NCBI GenBank assembly: GCA_002319925.1
Contig: DCFP01000124.1
Span: 1,010-12,630 of the forward strand
Source of the DNA: Holophagaceae bacterium UBA1801
GTDB taxonomy: Bacteria > Acidobacteriota > Holophagae > Holophagales > Holophagaceae
Length of the DNA stretch: 11,621 bases
Direction: 5' to 3'
Below are positions 1 through 6,955 of the stretch, piece after piece (the stretch's first letter is position 1; each line of letters opens with the position of its first letter). The translations under genes and the position numbers were made by a program. The notes under the pieces were generated by a model. It made no database searches and was not told the DNA's origin. It saw only the letters and a program-made list of their open reading frames with translations.

Positions 1-187
1 TCGTGATCCCACGGGCCTTTTCCTCGGGCGCGGAGTCGATCTGCTCATAGGACTTCGTGGTTCCACCGAAGCGCTTGGCCTGGATGAAGGTGATGGCGGC
101 GGTGAGGGTGGTTTTGCCGTGGTCCACGTGGCCAATGGTGCCGATGTTTACGTGGGGCTTGGAACGATCAAATTTCTCTTTGGCCAC
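1..187 (-). CDS. tuf: Elongation factor Tu, N-terminal part (cut by left edge)
   Basis: EF-Tu brings aminoacyl-tRNA to the ribosomal A site as a GTP complex in the cytoplasm. Only the first 62 codons are present. The N-terminus reads MAKEKFDRSKPHVNIGTIGH, typical of EF-Tu, followed by the P-loop GHVDHGKT (residues 19-26) and ending at the ARGIT of switch I. The start is GTG at 187, chosen because AGGAGG lies 5 nt upstream and the second codon is the conserved alanine. It lies 49 nt downstream of the tRNA-Thr gene on the same strand, so it is probably co-transcribed with the tRNAs, as in many bacteria with a tRNA-Tyr-Gly-Thr-tuf order. The rest of the gene is off the left edge. Confidence 0.97.
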   Translation of the reverse strand, partial: MAKEKFDRSKPHVNIGTIGHVDHGKTTLTAAITFIQAKRFGGTTKSYEQIDSAPEEKARGIT

Positions 188-236
188 AGGTGCCTCCTGG
201 AAGTTTGTGAGTGTGTGTAAACGTGTAGGGTCAAAG

Positions 237-311
237 TGGAGCCCAAAGCCGGGATTGAACCGGCGACCTCGTCCTTACCAAGGACGCGCTCTGCCACTGA
301 GCTATTTGGGC
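237..311 (-). tRNA. tRNA-Thr (GGT anticodon)
   Basis: Read leftward, the gene forms a full cloverleaf. The acceptor stem is GCCCAAA/TTTGGGC, followed by U8 A9, a D arm, an anticodon stem around loop TTGGTAA (anticodon GGT) and a T arm GCCGG-TTCAATC-CCGGC. The discriminator is T and the 3' CCA is encoded (positions 237-239). It is the last of three tandem tRNA genes before tuf. Confidence 0.96.
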
Positions 312-347
312 TTTGATTCCACGCGGGGTGTTGTGCGCCGCGTGGAG

Positions 348-424
<77 letters not shown>

Positions 425-457
425 CGATCAACCAGCCTTCCTCGAAAGAGCTGGCAT

Positions 458-544
458 TGGTGCCGAGAGAAGGATTCGAACCTCCGTAACGCAGTGCGTG
501 GCAGATTTACAGTCTGCTGCCATTAACCACTCGGCCATCTCGGC
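458..544 (-). tRNA. tRNA-Tyr (GTA anticodon)
   Basis: This is an 87-nt class II tRNA with a long variable arm. Read leftward, the acceptor stem GCCGAGA pairs with TCTCGGC, the anticodon loop is CTGTAAA (anticodon GTA), the extra arm is ACGCACTGCGT-like, and the T arm contains GGTTCGAATCC. The discriminator is A and CCA is encoded at 458-460. It is the first gene of the tRNA cluster leading into tuf. Confidence 0.96.
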
Positions 545-616
545 ATGATCTATTGCATTGTCAATGACCGCCGCCAGGACCCCGAAAGGCAAAGCTCTCC
601 TGATAGGCGAACCCGA

Positions 617-645
617 AAGATAACATGGCATCCGGAAGGCCACAA
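617..645 (-). promoter_or_regulatory. Possible promoter of the tRNA-Tyr-Gly-Thr-tuf unit
   Basis: On the minus strand, TTGTGG (640-645) and TATCTT (617-622) are separated by 17 nt, just after the end of rlmB. This would start transcription about 65 nt before the mature tRNA-Tyr. The match is only fair, and read-through from rlmB is also possible. Confidence 0.3.
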
Positions 646-655
646 CCGGAAATAT

Positions 656-1390
656 TCAGCGATTGGCCTCCGCGCGGCGGGCCAGCACGCGGAAGAGCAT
701 CACGGTCGCGGCGGCCGATACATTCAAGCTCTCAATGCCGCCCGGCATGGGGATCTGGAGCAGCATGTCGCAGTGCTCCGCGATCTTCTGATGCAGACCT
801 TCACCTTCAGAGCCAAGCACTAGAACCGTCGAACGATCGAAAGGCTCATGGAGGTAGTCGCGGCTTACGGATCCCGCCGCGAGACCGTAGATCCATCCGC
901 CCGCTTCCTTGAGCTCATCCAAGGCCCGGCCCAGGTTGACCACGCGCACCAGTGGCACGCGCCCAGCCGTGCCTGCGCTGGCCCGAATGACGGACTCGTT
1001 GACCTGTGCGGAGCGCCGCTCCGGGAACACGACCCCATCCGCACCCGCCGCGGCGGCGCTACGGAGGATGGCGCCAAAATTGTTCGGATCCGTCACACCA
1101 TCCAGGACGAGCACGAGCCCCTCGGATCCTCGCTCCTTCAGCCGGGCCTTGAGTTCCTCCATGGTTCCGAAGGAAAGTGATTCCCCTTCGCCAAGCACAC
1201 CTTGATGGCGCTGTCCCTGCGCGCGCCGGTCGAGACTCTCAATCGGTTCCTTGTGGATGACCACCCCGTGGTCGCGGGCAGAAGCGCGGAGCTTCGCGTG
1301 CCGTTCCCATACGGTCGGCGCGATGCGCAGGGCATGCAGCTCTCCACGTTCGAGCGCTTCTTCACAGGCGTGGGGTCCAAGATATTTCAT
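656..1390 (-). CDS. rlmB: 23S rRNA (guanosine-2'-O-)-methyltransferase RlmB
   Basis: RlmB is a SPOUT (TrmH/SpoU) methyltransferase that uses S-adenosylmethionine to 2'-O-methylate G2251 in the peptidyl-transferase P loop of 23S rRNA. The 244-aa length matches the family. The N-terminal substrate-binding part (residues 1-75) starts MKYLGPHACEEAL and contains RHQGV. The catalytic domain has all three SPOUT motifs: LDGVTDPNNFGAILRSA (96-112, with the conserved N and R), LGSEGEGL (192-199), and IPMPGGIESLNVSAAATVML (213-232), which builds the trefoil-knot cofactor site. The start ATG at 1390 is preceded by a GGA-type ribosome binding site. It lies directly upstream of the tRNA/tuf cluster on the same strand. 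TrmH-type tRNA methyltransferases are related, but the N-terminal domain and the length favour RlmB. Confidence 0.93.
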   Translation of the reverse strand: MKYLGPHACEEALERGELHALRIAPTVWERHAKLRASARDHGVVIHKEPIESLDRRAQGQRHQGVLGEGESLSFGTMEELKARLKERGSEGLVLVLDGVTDPNNFGAILRSAAAAGADGVVFPERRSAQVNESVIRASAGTAGRVPLVRVVNLGRALDELKEAGGWIYGLAAGSVSRDYLHEPFDRSTVLVLGSEGEGLHQKIAEHCDMLLQIPMPGGIESLNVSAAATVMLFRVLARRAEANR

Positions 1391-1644
1391 CGTCTTCCGC
1401 CTAAATGCAAATCGTTGCCAATGAAGATTGGACCATGACCCTGACCAGCCCCTGAAAGCATGAGCCCTGAGGGGATTCCCATCCTATCTCCACATCCAAG
1501 TCGCATTCCATTGACATATTGATTCTGCCAACCCTTGCAATGAGCCCAAGAAGCTGATATTTCACCCAACAAAATGTCAAACCCCTCTATTGTGTCACCA
1601 ACCCTATGTCAGACTCACCGCACCCTAGCCATGAGGTGAACCCA
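1391..1644. promoter_or_regulatory. Divergent leader between rlmB and glutamine synthetase
   Basis: This is 254 bp without a convincing gene. Rightward candidates are TTGACA at 1511-1516, which has no good -10 at normal spacing, and TTGCAA (1535-1540) with TATTTC (1558-1563) at 17 nt, a weak match. The hexamer ATGTCA or its complement occurs three times (1512-1517, 1574-1579, 1606-1611). I looked for a sigma-54 site because a glutamine synthetase follows. The TTGCA at 1535-1539 lacks the needed GG 12 nt upstream, so I do not call one. No clear terminator or riboswitch is visible. Confidence 0.35.
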
Positions 1645-3135
1645 ATGAACGAGACCATCACCCTGAACCCGAACAAGATCGTCAAAGCTCTCGGCAAACC
1701 GGCGGCCGAGTTCACCAAGAAGGATCTGATTCGGTACATCGAAGCCAACGATATCCGGATGCTCAATTTCCGCTACGTGGGTGGTGATGGGCGCCTGAAG
1801 AAACTCAACTTCGTCATCAACAGCAAAGCCCATCTGGATCGCGTGCTGTCCATGGGTGAGCGAGTGGACGGTTCCAGCCTCTTTTCCTTCGTGGCCGCGG
1901 ATTCCAGCGATCTCTACGTCGTGCCTCGCTACAAGACCGCCTTCGTCAATCCCTTCGCGGAGGTGCCTACCATCGACATCATCTGCTCCTATTACGACGT
2001 GCATGGAGATCCCCTGGAAAGTGCCCCGGAGAACATCCTGCGCAAGGCCAACCGCCAGCTGAAAGAGCGCACGGGCCTCGAGATGCAGGCTCTGGGCGAG
2101 CTGGAGTACTACCTCTTCTCCGAAGTGGACCGCATCTATCCCATCGTCGAACAGAAGGGCTACCACGAATCCCATCCCTTCTCGAAGTGGGGCCTGGTGC
2201 GGCGCGAGGCCATGAGCGTCATCAGCGAAATGGGCGGGATGATCAAGTACGGCCACGCAGAAGTGGGCAACATCATCAGCGGCGATCTGGAGATGGTACA
2301 GCACGAGATCGAGTTCCTGCCCGTGCCTATCGAGGATTCCGCCGACCAACTCGTCACCGCCAAGTGGGCCCTGCGTGAGGTCGCCTACAAGCACGGTCTA
2401 GAAGTGAGCTTCGCGCCTAAGATCATCGTCGGGCAAGCAGGCAGCGGCATGCACATCCACAGCCGCTTCATGAAGGATGGCGTGAACATGATGGCCGACG
2501 AGAAGGGCCTCACAGAGACGGCCAAGAAGGTGATCACCGGCTATCTCATGAGTGCCGAATCCCTGACCGCCTTCGCCAACACGGTGCCCACTTCCTTCCT
2601 GCGCCTGGTGCCCCATCAGGAAGCGCCCACCAGCATCTGCTGGGGCGACCGCAACCGCTCCGTGCTCGTTCGCGTGCCCCTGGGCTGGGTTGGCGTGGGC
2701 GACCGGATGGTGCGGGATGCCAATCCACAGGAACCCAAGGACGAGATCCCTTCCATCGAGAACAACCAGACCGTGGAACTGCGCAGCCCGGATGGTTCCG
2801 CCAACACCCATCTGCTCCTGGCGGGCATGGCGGTGGCCGCCCGCTACGGCTTGGAACAAGCGAACTCACTGCAGGTGGCCGACGAGCTGTACATCAGGGC
2901 CGACGCCCATCGGCAGTCCAACCTGAAACAGCTTCCCGCTTCCTGCTACGAATCCGCGGAATGCCTGAAGCGGGATCGCGCGCGGTACGAGGAAGACAAC
3001 GTATTCCCGGCCGGGCTCATCGATTCGCTCGTGAAGAACCTGCAGGCGTACGACGATCTGAATCTGAGCGAAAAAATGTTCGGCAACGCGGATTCGCTGC
3101 GCAATCTGGTCAACAGGTACCAGCACTGCGGGTAG
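1645..3135 (+). CDS. glnA: Glutamine synthetase (type I-like, without the usual adenylylation motif)
   Basis: This enzyme makes glutamine from glutamate, ammonia and ATP in the cytoplasm. The N-terminal signature VDGSSLFSFVAADSSDLYVV is present, as are the metal-binding GELEYYL and VQHEIEF, the ATP/glutamate-site GQAGSGMHIHS, the active-site segment FLRLVPHQEAP...DRNRS and ELRSPDGSANTH, which matches the family E-x-R-x-P-D pattern. The preferred start is ATG 1645 (496 aa), because GAGGTG lies 6 nt upstream. An in-frame ATG at 1606 would add 13 residues but has no ribosome binding site. The NLYDLP motif around the adenylylated tyrosine of enterobacterial enzymes is not present. The nearest counterpart is ADELYIRAD, so control by GlnE is doubtful. 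The next gene, nadA, follows after 26 bp. The glutamine synthetase family call is firm; the exact subgroup is uncertain. Confidence 0.93.
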   Translation: MNETITLNPNKIVKALGKPAAEFTKKDLIRYIEANDIRMLNFRYVGGDGRLKKLNFVINSKAHLDRVLSMGERVDGSSLFSFVAADSSDLYVVPRYKTAFVNPFAEVPTIDIICSYYDVHGDPLESAPENILRKANRQLKERTGLEMQALGELEYYLFSEVDRIYPIVEQKGYHESHPFSKWGLVRREAMSVISEMGGMIKYGHAEVGNIISGDLEMVQHEIEFLPVPIEDSADQLVTAKWALREVAYKHGLEVSFAPKIIVGQAGSGMHIHSRFMKDGVNMMADEKGLTETAKKVITGYLMSAESLTAFANTVPTSFLRLVPHQEAPTSICWGDRNRSVLVRVPLGWVGVGDRMVRDANPQEPKDEIPSIENNQTVELRSPDGSANTHLLLAGMAVAARYGLEQANSLQVADELYIRADAHRQSNLKQLPASCYESAECLKRDRARYEEDNVFPAGLIDSLVKNLQAYDDLNLSEKMFGNADSLRNLVNRYQHCG

Positions 3136-3141
3136 CGACTC

Positions 3142-3165
3142 GAGGGGAGTAAGATGGCTGCATGA
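3142..3165 (+). promoter_or_regulatory. nadA ribosome binding site with a 3-codon ORF overlapping the start
   Basis: GAGGGGAG (3142-3149) lies 4 nt before an ATG at 3154 that reads M-A-A-stop. Its TGA (3163-3165) overlaps the nadA ATG (3162-3164). The same ribosome binding site is 12 nt from the nadA start, longer than usual, so coupling through the tiny ORF is possible. This is visible in the sequence; the coupling is inference. Confidence 0.35.
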
Positions 3166-4133
3166 GCGTGACTACTCCCACCTACACTCCAAATCTCGAT
3201 TCCATCGACCCGACGCTGGATCTCATCGCCGAGATCCAGCGTCTTCGTCGTTCTCGCAAGGCCGTAATCCTGGGTCACTACTATCAGGAACCGGAGATCC
3301 AGGACCTGGCGGATTTCGTGGGGGACAGCCTCCAGCTCAGCCAGCAGGCCGCCAAGGCCGACGCCGATGTCATCGTTTTCTGCGGCGTGCACTTCATGGC
3401 GGAGACCGCCAAGATCCTCAACCCGTCCAAGACCGTCGTGATCCCGGACCTGGACGCGGGCTGCAGCCTCGCCGACCGCTGCCCGGGAGAGCAGTTCGGA
3501 GAATGGCTGAAGCAGTATCCCGGCCACGAAGTGGTGAGCTACATCAACTGCTCCGCCGCCGTGAAGGCCCTCTCCACCATCATCTGCACCAGCTCCAATG
3601 CCGTGCGCGTGGTGGAGAGCATCCCCAAGGACAAGCCCATCGTGTTCGCGCCTGACCGCCACCTTGGCAAGTGGGTGATGAAGCAGACGGGCCGTGACAT
3701 GGTGCTGTGGCCTGGGTTCTGCATCGTCCACGAGCAGTTCACCGCCAAGCGCGTCGCAGCCCTCAAGGCCCAGCACCCCGAAGCCAAGCTCATCGTGCAT
3801 CCCGAATGCGATGCCTCCGTGAGCCAGATGGCGGATTTCGTGGGCTCCACGACAGCCCTGCTGAATTACGTGGCGAAGCATCCCGCCCATTCCTTCATCG
3901 TGGGAACGGAAGTGGGCATCCTCCACCACATGAAGCAGGCACGCCCCGACGCCGAGCTGATCCCGATCCCCGCCGACAGTGGCTGCAACTGCTCCCTGTG
4001 CCCCTACATGAAGCTCAACACGATCGAAAAACTGTACCTCGCCTTGCGCGACCTGAAGCCTGAGATCACGATGGACGAGGAACTGCGGGTCAAGGCCTTG
4101 GCACCCGTGGAACGGATGCTCGCCCTCGGTTGA
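3162..4133 (+). CDS. nadA: Quinolinate synthase A
   Basis: NadA condenses iminoaspartate with dihydroxyacetone phosphate to quinolinate in de novo NAD synthesis, using an oxygen-sensitive [4Fe-4S] cluster. The 323-aa protein carries the family hallmarks: ILGHYYQEPEIQDLADFVGDS (residues 36-56), VIPDLDAGCSLAD with Cys101, SYINCSAAVKA, CTSSNA, FAPDRHLG, WPGFCIVHE with Cys187, HPECDASV, GTEVGILHHM and the C-terminal CNCSLCPYM. By analogy with characterised NadA proteins, Cys101, Cys187 and Cys280 should be the three cluster ligands. The length is typical. It sits 26 bp after the glutamine synthetase gene, probably in one transcript, and ends only 2 bp from the stop of the next, convergent gene. 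The usual partner genes nadB and nadC are not in the window. Confidence 0.97.
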   Translation: MSVTTPTYTPNLDSIDPTLDLIAEIQRLRRSRKAVILGHYYQEPEIQDLADFVGDSLQLSQQAAKADADVIVFCGVHFMAETAKILNPSKTVVIPDLDAGCSLADRCPGEQFGEWLKQYPGHEVVSYINCSAAVKALSTIICTSSNAVRVVESIPKDKPIVFAPDRHLGKWVMKQTGRDMVLWPGFCIVHEQFTAKRVAALKAQHPEAKLIVHPECDASVSQMADFVGSTTALLNYVAKHPAHSFIVGTEVGILHHMKQARPDAELIPIPADSGCNCSLCPYMKLNTIEKLYLALRDLKPEITMDEELRVKALAPVERMLALG

Positions 4134-4135
4134 AG

Positions 4136-4906
4136 CTACTGCAGCGTGAGGTGCGGGATATCCGCGCCAAGCCGCAGATGCAGCACATCGAAAGGTGAAG
4201 CAACGGCAAAGTCGCAGCCGGAGATCAAGCTGGGTATTGAGCGAAGCCTGGGTGGTGGAAGGATCACGATTTCCGCAGCCCGCAGCGCTGGCAGTTCAAG
4301 GCCCGACCAGGTGTCCAAGGGCACTCGCCGGTGGTGGTTGCCACTGCGCAATTCAATGGCGCCGGCCTTGGGCAACTCCACCGCCATCCACGTCCCGATG
4401 ACGGCACCTACCGCGTTCTCGAGCGCGAGGCACCATCCGGCCAGCCCGCTGCCCCGATGCCAGCCGATGACAGCCAGAGTAGGCTGCGGCGTGACTTCCA
4501 ACTGACTGCCGGTCCCAGCCATGACCATCCGATCCAGGTGCACTCCATCAGCCCTCCGAAGGATGGAAGGTCTCGGAAGGCAAGGCAAGAGCTGAACAGA
4601 ATTCACGGGAAGGGCCAAGCTCACTGGGAGATCACCGCGCTGGCTCCATTTCTCCGCGTAGGCCAGGGTCTGTCGAACGCGCTGGAGCGCCCGCGGGCCG
4701 CCTTCCAGGATCTGGCGAAGGCTTGCGGGGACGAGGGCGTCTGCGAGCGTTTCGGCGTGCCCCTCGCCGAGTTTGGCGAGGCGGAAACGTTCCATGCGGT
4801 TCAGGTCCACGACCCGGGAATCGTCCGAAGGAAGAGGAGCCACCAAGGCACGACGCTCCGCCGCGCCCTCCATCCATGAGGCTGTTCCAAGCTTCAGGGT
4901 GGTCAT
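4136..4906 (-). CDS. Unrecognised protein, possibly a decayed fumarylacetoacetate hydrolase relative
   Basis: I do not firmly recognise this 256-aa soluble protein. Its first 120 residues resemble the N-terminal layout of FAH-family enzymes: VVDL near residue 32, an ALVPASLRQILEGGPRALQRVRQ helix region near 58-79, and LPVNSVQLLPCLPRPS at 99-114, where FAH proteins read like LLPPLPRPGKI. PTLAVIGWHRGSGLAGWCLALENAV (142-166) could match the FAH strand that normally carries catalytic acids. The metal-binding E-x-E/D set is not visible, so an enzyme activity is doubtful. There is no signal peptide or membrane span. The ATG at 4906 has AAGGA upstream and overlaps the stop of the thioesterase gene as ATGA, so the two are translationally coupled. 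The coding call is good; the family call is a weak inference. Confidence 0.75.
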   Translation of the reverse strand: MTTLKLGTASWMEGAAERRALVAPLPSDDSRVVDLNRMERFRLAKLGEGHAETLADALVPASLRQILEGGPRALQRVRQTLAYAEKWSQRGDLPVSLALPVNSVQLLPCLPRPSILRRADGVHLDRMVMAGTGSQLEVTPQPTLAVIGWHRGSGLAGWCLALENAVGAVIGTWMAVELPKAGAIELRSGNHHRRVPLDTWSGLELPALRAAEIVILPPPRLRSIPSLISGCDFAVASPFDVLHLRLGADIPHLTLQ

Positions 4907-5298
4907 TGCTGTGTCCTTAGCCAGGCCAGGGTCTCCGGGGAGATCGGCTTGGGCCGCTGGGTTTCGAAGTCCAGCATCACCTGTACGGTCCTGGCCTCCG
5001 CGAACACCGAGTCGTCTTTATCGCTCAACACTTTGAACACCATCGCGAACGAGGAGGTGCCGATCTGATCGCAGCGGATTTCCACGCGAACGTGATCCGT
5101 GATGAGGATCGATTTCCGGTAGTCCACCTCGATGCGGGCGATCAGGAAGCCTTCCTCCTCGAAGGTCCGTTCCCGGAGAAAGCCTTGCCACCAGTGGTAC
5201 CGGGCATGCTCCAGGAAACTCACGCAAACCGCGTGATTCACGTGGCCCAGCGAATCGAGATCGCTGAACCGCACATCGATCGGATACGAAAAGGGCAT
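4903..5298 (-). CDS. Acyl-CoA thioesterase, 4HBT (FadM/YbgC-like) hotdog family
   Basis: The 131-aa single-hotdog-fold protein probably hydrolyses an acyl-CoA or acyl-ACP thioester in the cytoplasm. The N-terminus VRFSDLDSLGHVNHAVCVSFLEHAR (residues 9-33) has the family pattern D-x-D-x-x-G-H-V-N-H followed by a helix ending in E-x-A-R. Asp13, Asp15 and the HVNH segment are the likely active-site region. The rest (IEVDYRKSILITDHVRVEIRC, SSFAMVFKVL, FAEARTVQVMLDF) follows the hotdog strand order. ATG 5298 was chosen because GGAG lies 5 nt upstream, the length is typical and homologous sequence begins there. The reading frame is open further upstream to 5778, but that part has no family sequence and overlaps the CPBP gene. 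It is coupled by ATGA to the next gene downstream. The natural substrate cannot be read from the sequence. Confidence 0.9.
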   Translation of the reverse strand: MPFSYPIDVRFSDLDSLGHVNHAVCVSFLEHARYHWWQGFLRERTFEEEGFLIARIEVDYRKSILITDHVRVEIRCDQIGTSSFAMVFKVLSDKDDSVFAEARTVQVMLDFETQRPKPISPETLAWLRTQQ

Positions 5299-5331
5299 GA
5301 CGTCTCCACGGGAGAGGCTAGCATCCTTGAT

Positions 5332-6711
5332 ATGGTCTCGAAAAACAACACACCCTGGGAACCCAATCGTGGCCTCGCCAACGCCATGATCATTCTCCTG
5401 GCGGCCGTCATCGCCTGCCTGCTCTTCTGGAAAATGAAGGTGACTCACCGAGCGCCACCATCTGACCGCGTTTCCATGCAGGCTCGTCTTTGGGAGATCC
5501 AGGCTTCCATCAAGCCGCTGGCGACAGGCCGCCTTTTGAACCTGATGCCCCGTGATTCCCTGGCGAGTCACGCCAATGAAAATCCCCAGCCCTGGGATCG
5601 AGCCCTGGTCGCTGTGCTGCTGGCGGAGGATGGTGATCTGGAGGGCGCCAAGTCGCTTGCCGCGAAGGATCCGTTGCCTTCCGGAAGCGCCGGTGAAGCC
5701 TTCAGGCGCTGCTTTGCCGTGGCCTACCTTGGCGAGGGCCAGCAGCCTTCCACCGACGACCGGTCGAAAGTGACCCACGCCCTTCGTGATGGCTATGCAG
5801 CCCGGCTGCTGGAAGCCCGCCTGGCGGAACGCGCTGATCCAACGGCGGCCCAGCGCCTCCGCGATGAGGCCCGAAGATGGGCCATTCCTCGCCTGGCGGG
5901 CCTGGCCGCCGCGGGTGGCATCTTCATGCTGATGCTGCCCTGCGGCCTGGCCATGGCTCTGATCCTTGCTCTCTCAGCCAAGGCGCCCCGCCCCTTTCCC
6001 GTGCCCGCGCTGCGGATGCCGGGCCGTGCATTGGCCATCGCATTCCTCGCGTGGTTCCTGGCCTTTCTCCTTTCGGGCACCGTGATCGGCGGCATCGTGA
6101 TGAGCATTCCGTACCTGCGGCCCTACGCGCTGCCCCTGACTTACGCCTTTCACGCCACGGCCGGCATCGCTCTGCTGTGCAAGGTGGAGGGGCTCACTCT
6201 CGGCCAGTTCCTGCGCCGCTGGATGCCCGGTTCCCACGGGAAGAGCACGGCTTGGGGATTGGGTTTCCTCGCGCTGGCCTTCGTGATGGTGATGGCGGTC
6301 GCCCTGATCTCGAGCCGTTTCGTCAAAACATCGGAGTCGCCCCAGCGGGAGCTGATGGACTTGGTCACCAGCATCCATGGTGTCCTGCCGTTGACGATGT
6401 TGTTGGTGACGGTCTCCGTTCTGGCTCCGATCTTCGAGGAGTGCCTCTTCCGGGGCACTTTCCTGCCATGGCTCGGACACCGTTTCCAGAATTCGCTGGG
6501 CCAGCGGAAGGGTTGGCTTTTAGCCCTGATCGTCACGAGTCTCGGTTTCGGCCTGATCCACCTGCAACCCGTGGCCTTCCCGGTGCTTTCCACCCTCGGA
6601 CTGGCTCTAGGACTGGCCTTCCTGCGCACGCGGAATCTGCTCACCAGCATCGTGGTGCACGGGCTCTGGAACGGCGGGATCTTCCTGTTCTACCGGATCG
6701 TTTTTGGCTAG
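5332..6711 (+). CDS. CPBP-family intramembrane metalloprotease
   Basis: The 459-aa membrane protein has the three CPBP (CaaX prenyl protease 2 / Abi) motifs: EECLFRG (Glu369, Glu370, Arg374), FGLIH (Phe406, His410) and HGLWN (His443, Asn447). These form the metal-dependent active site inside the membrane. One membrane segment lies near residues 15-33. A soluble, helix-rich region of about 150 residues follows (35-183), and then about seven or eight further segments from residue 187 to the end. Bacterial members act in peptide maturation, stress or bacteriocin immunity; the substrate here is unknown. The start ATG 5332 gives a lysine-containing N-terminus before the first span. GGAGAGG is 14 nt upstream, rather far. 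The gene diverges from the thioesterase gene by 33 bp, so each promoter must lie within or against the other gene. Its TAG stop is part of the CTAG at the left edge of the repeat element. Confidence 0.9.
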   Translation: MVSKNNTPWEPNRGLANAMIILLAAVIACLLFWKMKVTHRAPPSDRVSMQARLWEIQASIKPLATGRLLNLMPRDSLASHANENPQPWDRALVAVLLAEDGDLEGAKSLAAKDPLPSGSAGEAFRRCFAVAYLGEGQQPSTDDRSKVTHALRDGYAARLLEARLAERADPTAAQRLRDEARRWAIPRLAGLAAAGGIFMLMLPCGLAMALILALSAKAPRPFPVPALRMPGRALAIAFLAWFLAFLLSGTVIGGIVMSIPYLRPYALPLTYAFHATAGIALLCKVEGLTLGQFLRRWMPGSHGKSTAWGLGFLALAFVMVMAVALISSRFVKTSESPQRELMDLVTSIHGVLPLTMLLVTVSVLAPIFEECLFRGTFLPWLGHRFQNSLGQRKGWLLALIVTSLGFGLIHLQPVAFPVLSTLGLALGLAFLRTRNLLTSIVVHGLWNGGIFLFYRIVFG

Positions 6712-6729
6712 GGTCTGTCTTCAAATTGG
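6708..6729 (+). repeat. Left terminal inverted repeat of the 462-bp element
   Basis: It begins CTAGGGTCTGTCTTCAAATT. The partner at 7152-7173 matches 21 of 22 positions; the one difference is at 6724 (A here, T in the partner). Bases 6709-6711 are also the TAG stop of the CPBP protease gene. Confidence 0.85.
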
Positions 6730-6797
6730 GGTGGGCCGCGCAAGGGGCGCTGGCCAAGCGAGACAAGGAAAACGACGATGGCAATAGCGGCACTATT

Positions 6798-6905
6798 GGC
6801 AAGGAGTTTGACGCAGTATCGCGCAGGAACACGGGCGAACGTGCAGCGCTTTGTGCGCTGCACTTCCGACTTGCACTGCAAGTCGGAGCCCATGTTCCCC
6901 TTGCC
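6798..6905. repeat. Left branched fold inside the element
   Basis: Nested inverted repeats are visible. GGCAAGG (6798-6804) pairs with CCTTGCC (6899-6905), and GGAACACGGGC (6826-6836) pairs with GCCCATGTTCC (6888-6898) with one mismatch. Inside are two hairpins: GTGCAGCGC (6841-6849) with GCGCTGCAC (6855-6863), and TCCGACTTGC (6865-6874) with GCAAGTCGGA (6878-6887). The result is an outer stem closing two adjacent hairpins. Confidence 0.7.
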
Positions 6906-6955
6906 CTCCGGGACAACGGCCATCCGCGCGCCCGGCTGCGTTAGTAACCTTGAAC

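Noticed and set aside
559..564. TTGACA on the minus strand as -35 of the tRNA operon
   Set aside because: A -10 at 17 nt would fall inside the mature tRNA-Tyr gene, so it cannot drive that tRNA.
1523..1539. Sigma-54 promoter before the glutamine synthetase gene
   Set aside because: TTGCA is present, but the bases 12 nt upstream are CT, not the required GG.
1606..1644. Earlier ATG start for glutamine synthetase
   Set aside because: It has no ribosome binding site and adds 13 residues (SDSPHPSHEVNP) unlike the family. ATG 1645 has GAGGTG at good spacing.
2946..3929. A 327-codon leftward frame covering the end of glutamine synthetase and most of nadA
   Set aside because: It is antisense to two clear genes, is histidine- and glycine-rich as expected of a GC-rich shadow frame, and matches nothing.
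5092..5331. Upstream extension of the CPBP reading frame
   Set aside because: It lies antisense to the thioesterase gene and lacks family similarity. The membrane protein begins at ATG 5332.
5299..5778. Upstream extension of the thioesterase reading frame
   Set aside because: This part lies antisense to the CPBP gene and has no thioesterase sequence. ATG 5298 has a good ribosome binding site and gives the normal length.
6708..6923. A 71-codon leftward reading frame with one hydrophobic stretch, ending in QFEDRP
   Set aside because: No Shine-Dalgarno sequence precedes it, and its last residues are just the translated terminal repeat. It may be a useful database probe for other copies, but I do not support it as a gene.
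6938..6944. GCGTTAG, like the 3' core of an integron attC site
   Set aside because: No matching inverse core at the right distance forms the long attC hairpin. The nearby GTTGGCG/CGCCAAC arms are in the wrong orientation.
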